Shown here one piece after another: positions 1 through 5,889 of a stretch of DNA of 8,089 bases. Numbering within the stretch: position 1 is the stretch's first letter; each line of letters begins with the position of its first letter. Position numbers and translations under genes: made by a program. Below the pieces are notes generated by a model. The model was not told the origin of the DNA and searched no databases. It saw only the letters and a list, made by a program, of their open reading frames with translations. Source of the DNA: Anaerolineae bacterium (GTDB taxonomy: Bacteria; Chloroflexota; Anaerolineae; UBA4142); assembly GCA_027457205.1 (NCBI GenBank), contig DAIDTM010000328.1, forward strand, positions 1-8,089. The letters run 5' to 3'.

Positions 1-1
1 C

Positions 2-163
2 ACGACTCTCGGCGGCGCGATTGTTCTGGCGATCAACCTTCTGACCGGCATTCTGCTCGTCGGGGCGAGTCTCGCGGCGGTGTTGGCGGTCCTGGTCTAC
101 GCCCGCGCGCGGCGAATGGAAGGATTGAGCGGCAGGAGAAAAAGAATACAAATCCGCCAATAG
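2..163 (+). CDS. C-terminal end of a membrane protein (5' end outside window)
   Basis: An open frame enters from the left edge and ends at TAG 161-163, giving 53 residues. About 30 residues are almost wholly hydrophobic (rich in Leu, Val, Ala, Ile), enough for one membrane helix. A strongly basic tail follows, with Arg/Lys in the stretches RARR and GRRKR, which by the positive-inside rule would lie in the cytoplasm. The frame ends 5 bases before a strong hairpin terminator, as expected for the last gene of a + strand unit. The family cannot be recognised from this fragment. Confidence 0.6.
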   Translation, partial: TTLGGAIVLAINLLTGILLVGASLAAVLAVLVYARARRMEGLSGRRKRIQIRQ

Positions 164-167
164 AACC

Positions 168-200
168 AGAAACCCGCTTTCTTTCCGAAAGCGGGTTTCT
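168..200. terminator. Bidirectional intrinsic terminator
   Basis: A perfect 14-bp inverted repeat (168-181 with 187-200) encloses the 5-base loop TTTCC. On the + strand it is followed directly by TTTATTT, a good U-tract for the gene ending at 163. On the minus strand it lies directly after the TAA stop (201-203) of the DUF167 gene, with a weaker T-rich run (TTCTATT, 158-164) downstream. It probably ends transcription from both sides. The stem, loop and T-run are seen in the sequence; the function is inferred. Confidence 0.9.
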
Positions 201-485
201 TTATTTGGGCATCGCCTTTTCGATCTGCTGCGCGGTCACACCGCGCACGCGCACGACCTTGCGCCGCGACGCGTGTCCAGTGACAATCTCGATCTGCGCG
301 CGGCTCACCCACAGCGTCTCTGCGAGAAACCTGACGAGCGCGTCGTTTGCCTTACCTTCCACCGGCGGCGCGTTCAGTCGAATCTTGACCACATCGCCTT
401 CCCAACCCACCAGCGCGTTCTTGCCCGCGCGCGGCAAAACCTTGACCGAGAAAGTCATCGCGCCGCCGGATTCCTGAACACTCAT
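201..485 (-). CDS. DUF167 / YggU family protein
   Basis: A 94-residue protein of the small DUF167 (YggU, UPF0235) family, about the usual length. The family hallmarks are present: VLPRAGKN (residues 16-23), LNAPPVEGKANDALV (37-51) and VTGHASRRKVVRV (68-80). These form the conserved basic face of a compact alpha/beta fold. The biochemical role of the family is not firmly known. I chose the ATG at 485 because it overlaps the upstream stop as ATGA and has GGAG about 10 bases before it. A longer frame up to 545 has no such support, and an internal ATG at residue 10 is a weaker alternative. It is the last gene of the recJ-led unit and lies directly before the terminator. Confidence 0.9.
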   Translation of the reverse strand: MSVQESGGAMTFSVKVLPRAGKNALVGWEGDVVKIRLNAPPVEGKANDALVRFLAETLWVSRAQIEIVTGHASRRKVVRVRGVTAQQIEKAMPK

Positions 486-850
486 TTGACCCAAACTCCG
501 CCGGCAAACCGCGCGAGACCCAACGCGGCGAGTACCAGTCCCCAAGCCATCGCGCCCGTGAGCAAAACAAAGATCGACGCGTAGACCGACGCAAAGACGA
601 CGAATACGGCGAACGTTCCGATCATCAACGCGCGCGGCGTCGTCTGACTGCGCGCCATCTGCCGCAGCCCGAACAGCATCATCGGCATTTCAGCAAGCGA
701 AATCAGCAGCAAGATCGAAAACACGATGACCGCGCCGATGCCGCCCTGGACCAAAGTCGGGATGTGCGCGGAAACCGCGCCCGCGCCAAAGTAAATCGCC
801 ACGCCAAGCCCCAAGCCAACCAAGCCAAAGACAACAAAATCGCGTTTCAT
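482..850 (-). CDS. Four-helix integral membrane protein, unknown function
   Basis: A 122-residue, very hydrophobic protein with four likely membrane helices at about residues 5-27, 37-60, 74-95 and 98-117. A short basic loop containing RQMARSQTTPR joins helices 2 and 3, which would place that loop in the cytoplasm. No catalytic motif or known family signature is visible. Start and stop both sit in ATGA overlaps: its ATG (850-848) overlaps the NUDIX stop and its TGA (484-482) overlaps the DUF167 start. This implies coupled translation and roughly matched amounts of the three proteins. No function is proposed. Confidence 0.8.
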   Translation of the reverse strand: MKRDFVVFGLVGLGLGVAIYFGAGAVSAHIPTLVQGGIGAVIVFSILLLISLAEMPMMLFGLRQMARSQTTPRALMIGTFAVFVVFASVYASIFVLLTGAMAWGLVLAALGLARFAGGVWVK

Positions 851-1302
851 TGTCCTGTATGATTCCGTGTGGTTCTGTGGCTGGTTGCTTTGTCGATCAC
901 CTCGCGCGTGATCGCGGGCAGCGCGTACGTGTCCAGGTCGCGCGGCGCGACCCAGCGCGCGTCCAGCACGTCGCTTGCCGCGCGCACGTCGCCGCTGGCG
1001 TACGCCGCGACAAAGTCGACCAGGATGTAGTGGTACTGCAAGCGTCCCGCGTCGTCGCGCTGCAAGAGATCAACCGCATCGATCACATCGCCGAGCGCGA
1101 TCTCGATGCCGCACTCTTCGCGCACTTCGCGCTGCGCCGCCTCGCGCAACGTCTCGCCCAACTCGACCACGCCGCCGGGCAAGCCCCAATCGCCGCGCCG
1201 CGGTGGATTGCCGCGCTGAATTAGCAGCACCGCATCGCCTTGCCGGACGACGACGCCGACGCCGCAGATGGGACGGGCGGGATATTCTCTGGAATCGGTC
1301 AC
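847..1302 (-). CDS. NUDIX hydrolase
   Basis: A 151-residue NUDIX-fold hydrolase. This family hydrolyses nucleoside diphosphates linked to another group, such as oxidised dNTPs, ADP-ribose or dinucleotide polyphosphates. The complete Nudix box GX5EX7REUXEEXGU is at residues 44-66 (G, then VVELG, E, seven residues, REVREECGI). It includes metal-binding Glu59, Glu62 and Glu63. The N-terminal REYPARP followed by a hydrophobic strand is common in ADP-ribose pyrophosphatase-like and MutT-like members. The substrate cannot be assigned from this. I chose the GTG at 1302 because GGAGA lies just upstream; the in-frame GTG at 1317 has no ribosome binding site and lies inside a heptamer repeat. It follows recJ by 44 bases and overlaps the membrane protein gene by 4. 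Confidence 0.93.
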   Translation of the reverse strand: MTDSREYPARPICGVGVVVRQGDAVLLIQRGNPPRRGDWGLPGGVVELGETLREAAQREVREECGIEIALGDVIDAVDLLQRDDAGRLQYHYILVDFVAAYASGDVRAASDVLDARWVAPRDLDTYALPAITREVIDKATSHRTTRNHTGQ

Positions 1303-1312
1303 ATTTCTCCAA

Positions 1313-1347
1313 ATCACGCATCACGTCTTACGTGTTGCGTATTCAGT
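1313..1347. repeat. Degenerate heptamer tandem repeat with dyad symmetry
   Basis: Five 7-base units on the + strand: ATCACGC, ATCACGT, CTTACGT, GTTGCGT, ATTCAGT (consensus about NTYRCGY). Units 1-4 also form an inverted repeat, 1316-1326 against 1330-1340, with 10 of 11 bases paired around CTT. The array fills most of the recJ-NUDIX gap and ends on the recJ stop codon. It may fold as a hairpin in the mRNA between the two genes. Confidence 0.6.
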
Positions 1348-3065
1348 CAGTCGCTGCTCGGTGGTTTGATGTCCTTGACGTTCAACTGCAGCCGCGCCTC
1401 GCCGTTCCACTGCCGCGCTTCGAGCTGATACGCCACATCGATACGCGGCGGAAGACTTCCCATCCAACTCCCCTGCCGAAACGCGATGGCGTCCCAGACG
1501 ACTTGACCATCGCTCAGCATCAACTTCAAATGCTCGTTGCCGACGATGCGCGCGTCGCGCACGATGGCGCTGCGGCTCACGAAGATCGGCTCGCGATTGC
1601 CGTAACCAAACGGCGCAAGTTGCTCTAGCGATTTCTGCACCGTCCAGTTCATCTCGTTCAACGATGCCTCTGCATCGATGGAGAGCGTCGGCGCGAGTTC
1701 CAACGTTTCCAGCGCGCGCGCGGCAATTTCGCGCAGACGCGCTTCCAACTCGGGCAGCTTTTCGTTGACGACGGTGAAACCGGCAGCCATCGCGTGACCG
1801 CCGTGACGCACCAGCAAATCGCGGCACTCGTCGAGCGCGGCGACGATGTTGAACTCGCTGATGCTGCGCGCCGAGCCGCGGCTTTCGGTTTCGCCGCGAT
1901 GCACCGCGATGGAAGGACGATAGAATTCTTCCGCGAGCCGGCTGGCGATCAATCCGACGATACCTTCGGGAAACTCGGGCGCGGCGACAAAGAGCAAACG
2001 CTCCTGCTCCGCGTGCTCCGCGACCGCGTCGCGCGCCTTGAACGTCATCTCGGTCGTGAGCCGCTGGCGCTCGCGGTTCGTCTCTTCAAGTTTGATGGCG
2101 AGGTCGTCGGCTTCGCCCGGATAGTGCGTCGCCAGCAAGTGGTACGCCATCAGCGCACTTTCGAGTCGCCCGGCGGCGTTGAGGCGCGGTCCCAGCGTGT
2201 AGCCAATCGTCCCGGCTTCAATCGATGTCGGTTTGATCGCGGCTTGGCGGATCAACGCTTGAATGCCCGGTCGTTCCGATTCGCGCAACTGCTTTAGCCC
2301 GCGCTGCACCAGCGCGCGATTCTCGCCGGTCAGCGGCACGAGATCGGCGACGGTGCCTAGCGCGACCAGGTCGACCAGCGCGTCTTCGGGCATCGGCGTG
2401 CGGTCCTTCTGCAATGGCGTGCGCGCGTCGGCGCGCAGCAGCGCCTGCGCGAGTTTGAACGCGACGCCCGCGCCGGACAAATCCTTGTATGGGTACTGGT
2501 CTTGCGCCTGCTTGGGATTCACCGTCGCGAACGCGTCGGGCAACTGCTCGCCCGGCGCGTGATGGTCGGTGACGATCATATCCAACCCGATCTTTTTCCC
2601 GAACGCGACCTCGTCAAGCGAACGCACACCGCAATCGACGGTCACGACGACCTGGACGCCTTGCTCTTTCAACTGCGTCAGCGCCTCGCGGTTCAGTCCA
2701 TAGCCCTCGTCGATACGATGCGGAATGTACGGCTTGACCTTCGCGCCGAGCGACTGCAGCGCCTGGACGAGCAGCACCGTCGCCGTTACGCCGTCGACGT
2801 CGAAATCGCCGTAGACCGCAATGGCTTCGCCGGCGCGGATCGCGCGGCGCAGGCGGTCGACCGCTTCGTTCATCCCGCGCATCTGAAACGGATTGCCGAT
2901 CAGCGCGTCCGGCGCGAGGAACGCATCGACTTGTTCCGGCGCGGTCAGTCCGCGATTATAGAGAACTTGGATCAGAAGAGGATGCAGTGGACGCGAGGCA
3001 AAGCGCGCAATGACGAGCGACGAAACGCGCGGCGCAATCTGCCAGCGTTTGAGTTTGGGGGGCAC
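1347..3065 (-). CDS. recJ: Single-stranded-DNA-specific exonuclease RecJ
   Basis: A 572-residue RecJ of usual bacterial length. RecJ is a 5'-3' single-strand DNA exonuclease of the DHH phosphoesterase superfamily, acting in the cytoplasm in RecF-type recombination, mismatch repair and base excision repair. Visible motifs in order: YGDFDVDG (85-92, metal ligands Asp87 and Asp89), TVDCG (142-146), VTDHH (165-169, the DHH motif), LSGAGVAFK (196-204), LGTVADLVPL (236-245) and LGPRLNAAGR (291-300). The DHHA1 signature HGGHAMAAG (421-429) and a C-terminal OB-like domain with LAPFGYGN follow. No key residue is missing. The start is GTG at 3065, with GGAG 5 bases upstream and a promoter at 3093-3121. 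A run of six C follows the start codon (CCC CCC for Pro2-Pro3). Confidence 0.97.
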   Translation of the reverse strand: MPPKLKRWQIAPRVSSLVIARFASRPLHPLLIQVLYNRGLTAPEQVDAFLAPDALIGNPFQMRGMNEAVDRLRRAIRAGEAIAVYGDFDVDGVTATVLLVQALQSLGAKVKPYIPHRIDEGYGLNREALTQLKEQGVQVVVTVDCGVRSLDEVAFGKKIGLDMIVTDHHAPGEQLPDAFATVNPKQAQDQYPYKDLSGAGVAFKLAQALLRADARTPLQKDRTPMPEDALVDLVALGTVADLVPLTGENRALVQRGLKQLRESERPGIQALIRQAAIKPTSIEAGTIGYTLGPRLNAAGRLESALMAYHLLATHYPGEADDLAIKLEETNRERQRLTTEMTFKARDAVAEHAEQERLLFVAAPEFPEGIVGLIASRLAEEFYRPSIAVHRGETESRGSARSISEFNIVAALDECRDLLVRHGGHAMAAGFTVVNEKLPELEARLREIAARALETLELAPTLSIDAEASLNEMNWTVQKSLEQLAPFGYGNREPIFVSRSAIVRDARIVGNEHLKLMLSDGQVVWDAIAFRQGSWMGSLPPRIDVAYQLEARQWNGEARLQLNVKDIKPPSSD

Positions 3066-3092
3066 AGCGACTCCGTAAAATAAGTTGGTGCG

Positions 3093-3121
3093 ATTTTACC
3101 ACGACGCGGGTGAAGGCGCAA
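3093..3121 (-). promoter_or_regulatory. Sigma70-type promoter of recJ
   Basis: On the minus strand a weak -35, TTGCGC (3121-3116), is separated by exactly 17 bases from a good -10, TAAAAT (3098-3093). Transcription would start near 3086, giving a leader of about 20 nt with CGGAG just before the GTG start at 3065. It is back to back with the + strand promoter at 3158-3186, and the two -35 boxes are 36 bases apart. Confidence 0.65.
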
Positions 3122-3157
3122 GAAGAGCGCGTTCGGCGGAAAATTGATGGGGGGGGC

Positions 3158-3186
3158 TTGACACGCCGCCGGCAATCGAGTAGAAT
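3158..3186 (+). promoter_or_regulatory. Near-consensus sigma70 promoter of the secreted-protein gene
   Basis: TTGACA (3158-3163, perfect -35), a 17-base spacer, and TAGAAT (3181-3186, five of six -10 bases). This is the strongest promoter match in the window. The start would be near 3193, leaving a leader of about 184 nt before the ATG at 3377. A run of eight G (3149-3156) ends two bases before the -35. Confidence 0.85.
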
Positions 3187-3217
3187 CTCGCCAATTCTGA
3201 ACGCCGGGAGCCGATGA

Positions 3218-3325
3218 ATGGCTTGCCAACTTTGGGGTACCGTTGCCCCTGAACCATCGTCCGTCGAGAGTGATAGCACCTGTGGCTTGCGCGCACGCGC
3301 AACGCCGGGTGCTTTTCGTTTTTGA
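3218..3325 (+). CDS. Possible 35-residue leader peptide
   Basis: An open frame of 35 codons starts at ATG 3218, with GGGAG (3206-3210) placed 7 bases upstream, and ends at TGA 3323-3325. It runs through the whole terminator-like hairpin and stops in its second U run, so ribosomes on it would hinder terminator folding. The peptide has two Cys (residues 3 and 22) and an Arg-rich end; it has no membrane segment and no run of one amino acid of the kind seen in classical amino-acid attenuators. A second ATG at 3214 opens an overlapping 12-codon frame, MNGLPTLGYRCP. Either could be chance. Confidence 0.3.
   Translation: MACQLWGTVAPEPSSVESDSTCGLRARATPGAFRF
3275..3323 (+). terminator. Terminator-like hairpin inside the leader
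   Basis: The stem pairs AGCACC (3275-3280) with GGTGCT (3308-3313), GGC (3284-3286) with GCC (3304-3306), and TTGCGC (3287-3292) with GCGCAA (3297-3302), with loop GCAC. Small internal mismatches lie at TGT/G and at C3303. TTTT, CG and TTTTT follow (to 3323). It lies about 80 nt downstream of the predicted start and 53 bases before the secreted-protein start, so it would act as an attenuator rather than as a terminator of an upstream gene. Confidence 0.6.
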
Positions 3326-3340
3326 AATCAACTTGATTTC
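3324..3340. repeat. Perfect 8-bp inverted repeat between leader terminator and ribosome binding site
   Basis: GAAATCAA (3324-3331) and TTGATTTC (3333-3340) flank a single C. In RNA this would be a 7-bp AU-rich hairpin with a 3-nt loop; as DNA it could be a small operator. It lies 24 bases before the AAGGAGG ribosome binding site. Confidence 0.4.
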
Positions 3341-3363
3341 CAATCGAAACACAATTTCCATTC

Positions 3364-3370
3364 AAGGAGG
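3364..3370 (+). promoter_or_regulatory. Strong ribosome binding site
   Basis: AAGGAGG, a full match to the anti-Shine-Dalgarno sequence, is 6 bases before the ATG at 3377. It fixes the start of the secreted protein and, with the near-consensus promoter, points to high potential expression. Confidence 0.9.
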
Positions 3371-3376
3371 AGCACT

Positions 3377-4906
3377 ATGACGAAACGTTTGCTGTTCGCG
3401 TTCGGAGCAGTTGTTCTGCTCGTCGCGCTGGCTGGCTCGACCGCGCTGGCGCAAGGTCCCAGCGGAGCGGCTGCCAACATTCCATTTCGACCGGTTCGTT
3501 CGGATTACTGGACGATCAACGCCGCGCTGGACGCGCGCGCGCCCGCGACGGCGAAAGCCGGTCTCGCGCCGCTCGTGTCGCGCACCACGCCGAGCGCGTT
3601 CGTCAGTTGGCAAGGACAGGGCGCGACCGTTTACAGCCAATCGGATGCAGTTGGCGCGATTGGTCCTGATCGCTACATCGAAATAGTAAACACCAGCATC
3701 GGCGTTTACAACCGGTCGGGCGGATTGATTTCGCAAGCGAGTCAAGCATCGTGGACAGGAATCTCGGCGGCGTCTGGCGATGCCGTCGTCGAATGGTCGC
3801 CGCACGACAATCGCTTTTACGCCACAATGCTCTACATCAGCGGCAGCAACTATCAGTTGATCTTTGGCTTCAGCAAAGGTCCCAAACCGTCGGCAGCCAA
3901 ATCGAATTGGTGCTTTTACCACAGCACCTTCGGCGGACGCTATGGCACGAACCTGCCCGACTATCCCAAGCTGGGCGATACCGCCAACTTTATGCTGATC
4001 GGCGTCAACACGTTCCAGGGAGGTTCGACTTACATCGGTTCCGATGTCGCGTGGGTGACCAAGCCCGCCGCCGGCACGATCAGCACTTGCCCCAAGCTAA
4101 GTTCGCTCAAGACCGGCGTCGTGAAGAATCTCTTGAACGCCGATGGCACGCAAGCCAGTACGCCGAATCCGGCGAAGCAGACGGACAGTTCGAGCACGGG
4201 CTACGTGGTTGCGAACGAAGACCCGGGCAGCGGGACTTCGACCGTGCTCACGGTTTACACCGTGACCAAGAGCGGCTCGGGCACGCCCGTTTTTAGCGCG
4301 CCAAAAGCAGTCACGGTTCCCAGCTACGCGTATCCGCCCAGCGCGCCGCAGCAAGGCACGACCGACACGCTGGATACGCTTGACGCGCGTTTGATGAGCG
4401 CGTGGGCTGCGCCCGATCCATCGCACAGCGGGACGGTTGCCGTGTGGACCGGACACACCGTCGCGGCGTCCAGCGGCGGCACCGGCGCAGAGTTTCGATG
4501 GTACGAGATCAATCCCGCGACCGGCGCGCTGTTCCAGAGCGGCAAAGTGCAAAGCAGTTCGCTCTACGTGTTCATGGGCGCGGTCTCGCCGGATCGCAAC
4601 GGCACGAGCGCAACGTTCGGCAGTAACGCGCTGATGGCGTTCAACACCTCGTCGAGCAGCGCGCTGCCCGCCGCCGCGATGGCATCTGTCGGCGGCGGAG
4701 TCCAATCCGGAATCGTGACGATTGCCACATCGCCCGCGCCGGACACCGACTTTACGTGCACGCCAGTCTGTCGGTGGGGCGACTATTCCGGCGCGAGTCC
4801 TGACCCGGCATCGACCTCGACGGGCCAAGTCTGGGCAAGCGCGATGATGAACGGCGCGTCCGGCAACCCAAGCTGGACGACTCGAAACTGGGGCGCTAAA
4901 CCGTAA
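3377..4906 (+). CDS. Secreted protein, probable beta-propeller-like fold, unknown function
   Basis: A 509-residue protein with a clear Sec signal peptide: basic MTKR, hydrophobic core to about residue 20, and an ALA-Q cleavage site after Ala25. The mature part is rich in Ser, Thr, Gly and Ala and predicted mainly beta. GAIGPDRYIEIVNTSIGVYNRSG (94-115 region) resembles a blade motif of secreted propeller-like proteins. Other distinctive segments are DYPKLGDTANFMLIGVN (195-211), FRWYEINPATG (373-383), SLYVFMGAVSPDR (395-407) and CRWGDYSGASPDP (465-477). I recall similar segments in uncharacterised secreted proteins of actinobacteria and Chloroflexota, from memory only. Four Cys (179, 238, 461, 465) could form disulfides. 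There is no catalytic signature, membrane anchor or cell-wall sorting signal, so it is probably released or loosely surface bound. It appears monocistronic, with its own promoter and structured leader. Confidence 0.85.
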   Translation: MTKRLLFAFGAVVLLVALAGSTALAQGPSGAAANIPFRPVRSDYWTINAALDARAPATAKAGLAPLVSRTTPSAFVSWQGQGATVYSQSDAVGAIGPDRYIEIVNTSIGVYNRSGGLISQASQASWTGISAASGDAVVEWSPHDNRFYATMLYISGSNYQLIFGFSKGPKPSAAKSNWCFYHSTFGGRYGTNLPDYPKLGDTANFMLIGVNTFQGGSTYIGSDVAWVTKPAAGTISTCPKLSSLKTGVVKNLLNADGTQASTPNPAKQTDSSSTGYVVANEDPGSGTSTVLTVYTVTKSGSGTPVFSAPKAVTVPSYAYPPSAPQQGTTDTLDTLDARLMSAWAAPDPSHSGTVAVWTGHTVAASSGGTGAEFRWYEINPATGALFQSGKVQSSSLYVFMGAVSPDRNGTSATFGSNALMAFNTSSSSALPAAAMASVGGGVQSGIVTIATSPAPDTDFTCTPVCRWGDYSGASPDPASTSTGQVWASAMMNGASGNPSWTTRNWGAKP

Positions 4907-4931
4907 GCGTCACGCTCAAAATCAATATCTG

Positions 4932-4940
4932 TGATAAAAT
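4932..4940 (+). promoter_or_regulatory. Possible extended -10 promoter of fmt
   Basis: TGA followed by TAAAAT (4935-4940) matches the extended -10 form TGnTATAAT, with no recognisable -35. Transcription would start near 4947, leaving only about 10 nt before the fmt ATG at 4957, just enough to carry GGAGG. The -10 overlaps the left arm of the hairpin at 4936-4973. Confidence 0.45.
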
Positions 4941-4973
4941 AATGCGCGGAGGAAGTATGCCGCGCATTATTTT
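4936..4973 (+). promoter_or_regulatory. Perfect 14-bp hairpin with the fmt start codon in its loop
   Basis: AAAATAATGCGCGG (4936-4949) pairs perfectly with CCGCGCATTATTTT (4960-4973). The 10-base loop, AGGAAGTATG, contains the fmt start codon and half of the GGAGG ribosome binding site; the other half is in the stem. A T run follows on the + strand. In a transcript reading through from the secreted-protein gene this could limit fmt translation or act as a terminator. A transcript started from the local -10 would lack most of the left arm. Confidence 0.6.
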
Positions 4974-5889
4974 TATGGGCACGCCCGAGTTTGCCGTCCC
5001 GGCGCTGGACGCCTTGACGCACACGACGCACAAAATCGTCGGCGTTTTCACGCGTCCCGATCAACCCGCCGGGCGCGGCAAGCAAATGCAGTCGTCGCCG
5101 ATCAAACGATTTGCCGAAACGCGCGGGCTGCCGATTTTCCAGCCGCCGACGCTCCGCAAGCCAGAGTTTATCGCGCCGCTCCGCGGACTCGCGCCCGATC
5201 TGATCATTGTCGCCGCGTACGGATTGATTCTGCCGCCGGACATTTTGGCGATTCCGCCGCGCGGCTGCGTCAACACGCACGCGTCGCTTCTGCCGCGCCA
5301 CCGCGGCGCTGCACCGATTGTCGCCGCGATTCTGGCAGGCGACGCGGAAACCGGCATCACGCTGATGCAGATGGACGCCGGGCTGGACACCGGTCCGATC
5401 CTCACACAGCGCGCGATTCCGATTGCCGACGACGATACGACTGGCACACTGACGCCGAAACTTGCCAATCTCGCCGCCGCGCTGTTGATCGAAACGCTGC
5501 CGCGTCTGCTCGCCGGCGACATCACGCCACAGCCGCAGGACGAATCGCGCGCGACCGTCTGCAAAATGATCCGCAAAGCAGAAGGTTTGATCGATTGGAC
5601 GCGTCCCGCCGACGAAATCGCGCGGCGCGTCCGCGCGTTCAATCCGTGGCCCAGCGCGTTCACCTACTGGAACGGCGCACCGTTCAAGATTCTGCGCGCG
5701 CAAGCCGCGCCCGGCAACGCGCGCGGCGAACCGGGACGCGTCATCGAATGGCGCGATGAAATCGCGGTGACGACCGGCGATGGCGTGCTGATTCTGCGTG
5801 AGGTGCAAATGGCAGGCAAGCGCGCGATGAAGATCGAAGAATTTGCGCGGGGGCAGATGGGGTTTGTGGGTAGTCGCTTGGTCGTATAG
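4957..5889 (+). CDS. fmt: Methionyl-tRNA formyltransferase
   Basis: A 310-residue Fmt of usual length. It transfers a formyl group from 10-formyl-tetrahydrofolate to Met-tRNA(fMet) in the cytoplasm, making the initiator tRNA. The N-terminus IIFMGTPEFAVP (4-15) is the family start. The catalytic region VNTHASLLPRHRGAAPI (105-121) carries Asn106 and His108, and DAGLDTG (140-146) carries Asp144, matching Asn108, His110 and Asp146 of E. coli Fmt. The C-terminal tRNA-binding domain shows LIDWTRPADEI and FNPWPSAFTYW. The ATG at 4957 has GGAGG 4 bases upstream and begins directly with the conserved strand; the in-frame ATG at 4942 would only add MRGGS and would place the ribosome binding site inside the gene. 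No def gene is adjacent, unlike in many bacteria. The last residues are encoded by an octamer-phased repeat. Confidence 0.97.
   Translation: MPRIIFMGTPEFAVPALDALTHTTHKIVGVFTRPDQPAGRGKQMQSSPIKRFAETRGLPIFQPPTLRKPEFIAPLRGLAPDLIIVAAYGLILPPDILAIPPRGCVNTHASLLPRHRGAAPIVAAILAGDAETGITLMQMDAGLDTGPILTQRAIPIADDDTTGTLTPKLANLAAALLIETLPRLLAGDITPQPQDESRATVCKMIRKAEGLIDWTRPADEIARRVRAFNPWPSAFTYWNGAPFKILRAQAAPGNARGEPGRVIEWRDEIAVTTGDGVLILREVQMAGKRAMKIEEFARGQMGFVGSRLVV

Larger units (their letters stand above)
3193..3376 (+). promoter_or_regulatory. Long structured mRNA leader, candidate attenuator or riboswitch
   Basis: About 184 nt lie between the predicted transcription start and the ATG at 3377. Small stems are possible at 3209-3212/3220-3223 (AGCC with GGCT) and 3234-3237/3246-3249 (GGGG with CCCC). 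A large terminator-like hairpin follows at 3275-3313. AACGCCGGG occurs at 3200-3208 and again at 3301-3309, where the second copy is part of the terminator stem; TGGCTTGC occurs at 3219-3226 and 3283-3290. Such duplicated stem strands can allow mutually exclusive folds. I compared it by eye with TPP, FMN, SAM-I, c-di-GMP-I and ydaO-type leaders and could not match their conserved cores. The switch function is inferred. Confidence 0.5.

Noticed and set aside
486..545. 20-residue N-terminal extension of the DUF167 protein
   Set aside because: It lies over the coding end of the membrane protein; the ATGA overlap at 485 and family length support the shorter form.
1303..1317. GTG at 1317 as NUDIX start
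   Set aside because: No ribosome binding site upstream and it lies in the heptamer repeat; GTG 1302 has GGAGA just before it.
3096..3365. Overlapping minus-strand frames of 89-129 residues in the recJ upstream region
   Set aside because: They lie upstream of the recJ promoter, lack ribosome binding sites and show no protein-like composition; the region is better explained by divergent promoters and the + strand leader.
3193..3376. Known riboswitch class (TPP, FMN, SAM-I, c-di-GMP-I, ydaO, fluoride)
   Set aside because: A few short resemblances were seen, such as CCCCTGAACC to part of the TPP core, but the diagnostic conserved blocks are missing in both orientations.
4942..4956. Upstream ATG for fmt adding MRGGS
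   Set aside because: It would put the GGAGG ribosome binding site inside the coding region and has no site of its own; the ATG at 4957 fits the family N-terminus.
4783..5808. 341-residue minus-strand frame antisense to fmt
   Set aside because: Antisense shadow of a well-recognised gene in GC-rich DNA; rich in Arg and Gln, no recognisable motif.
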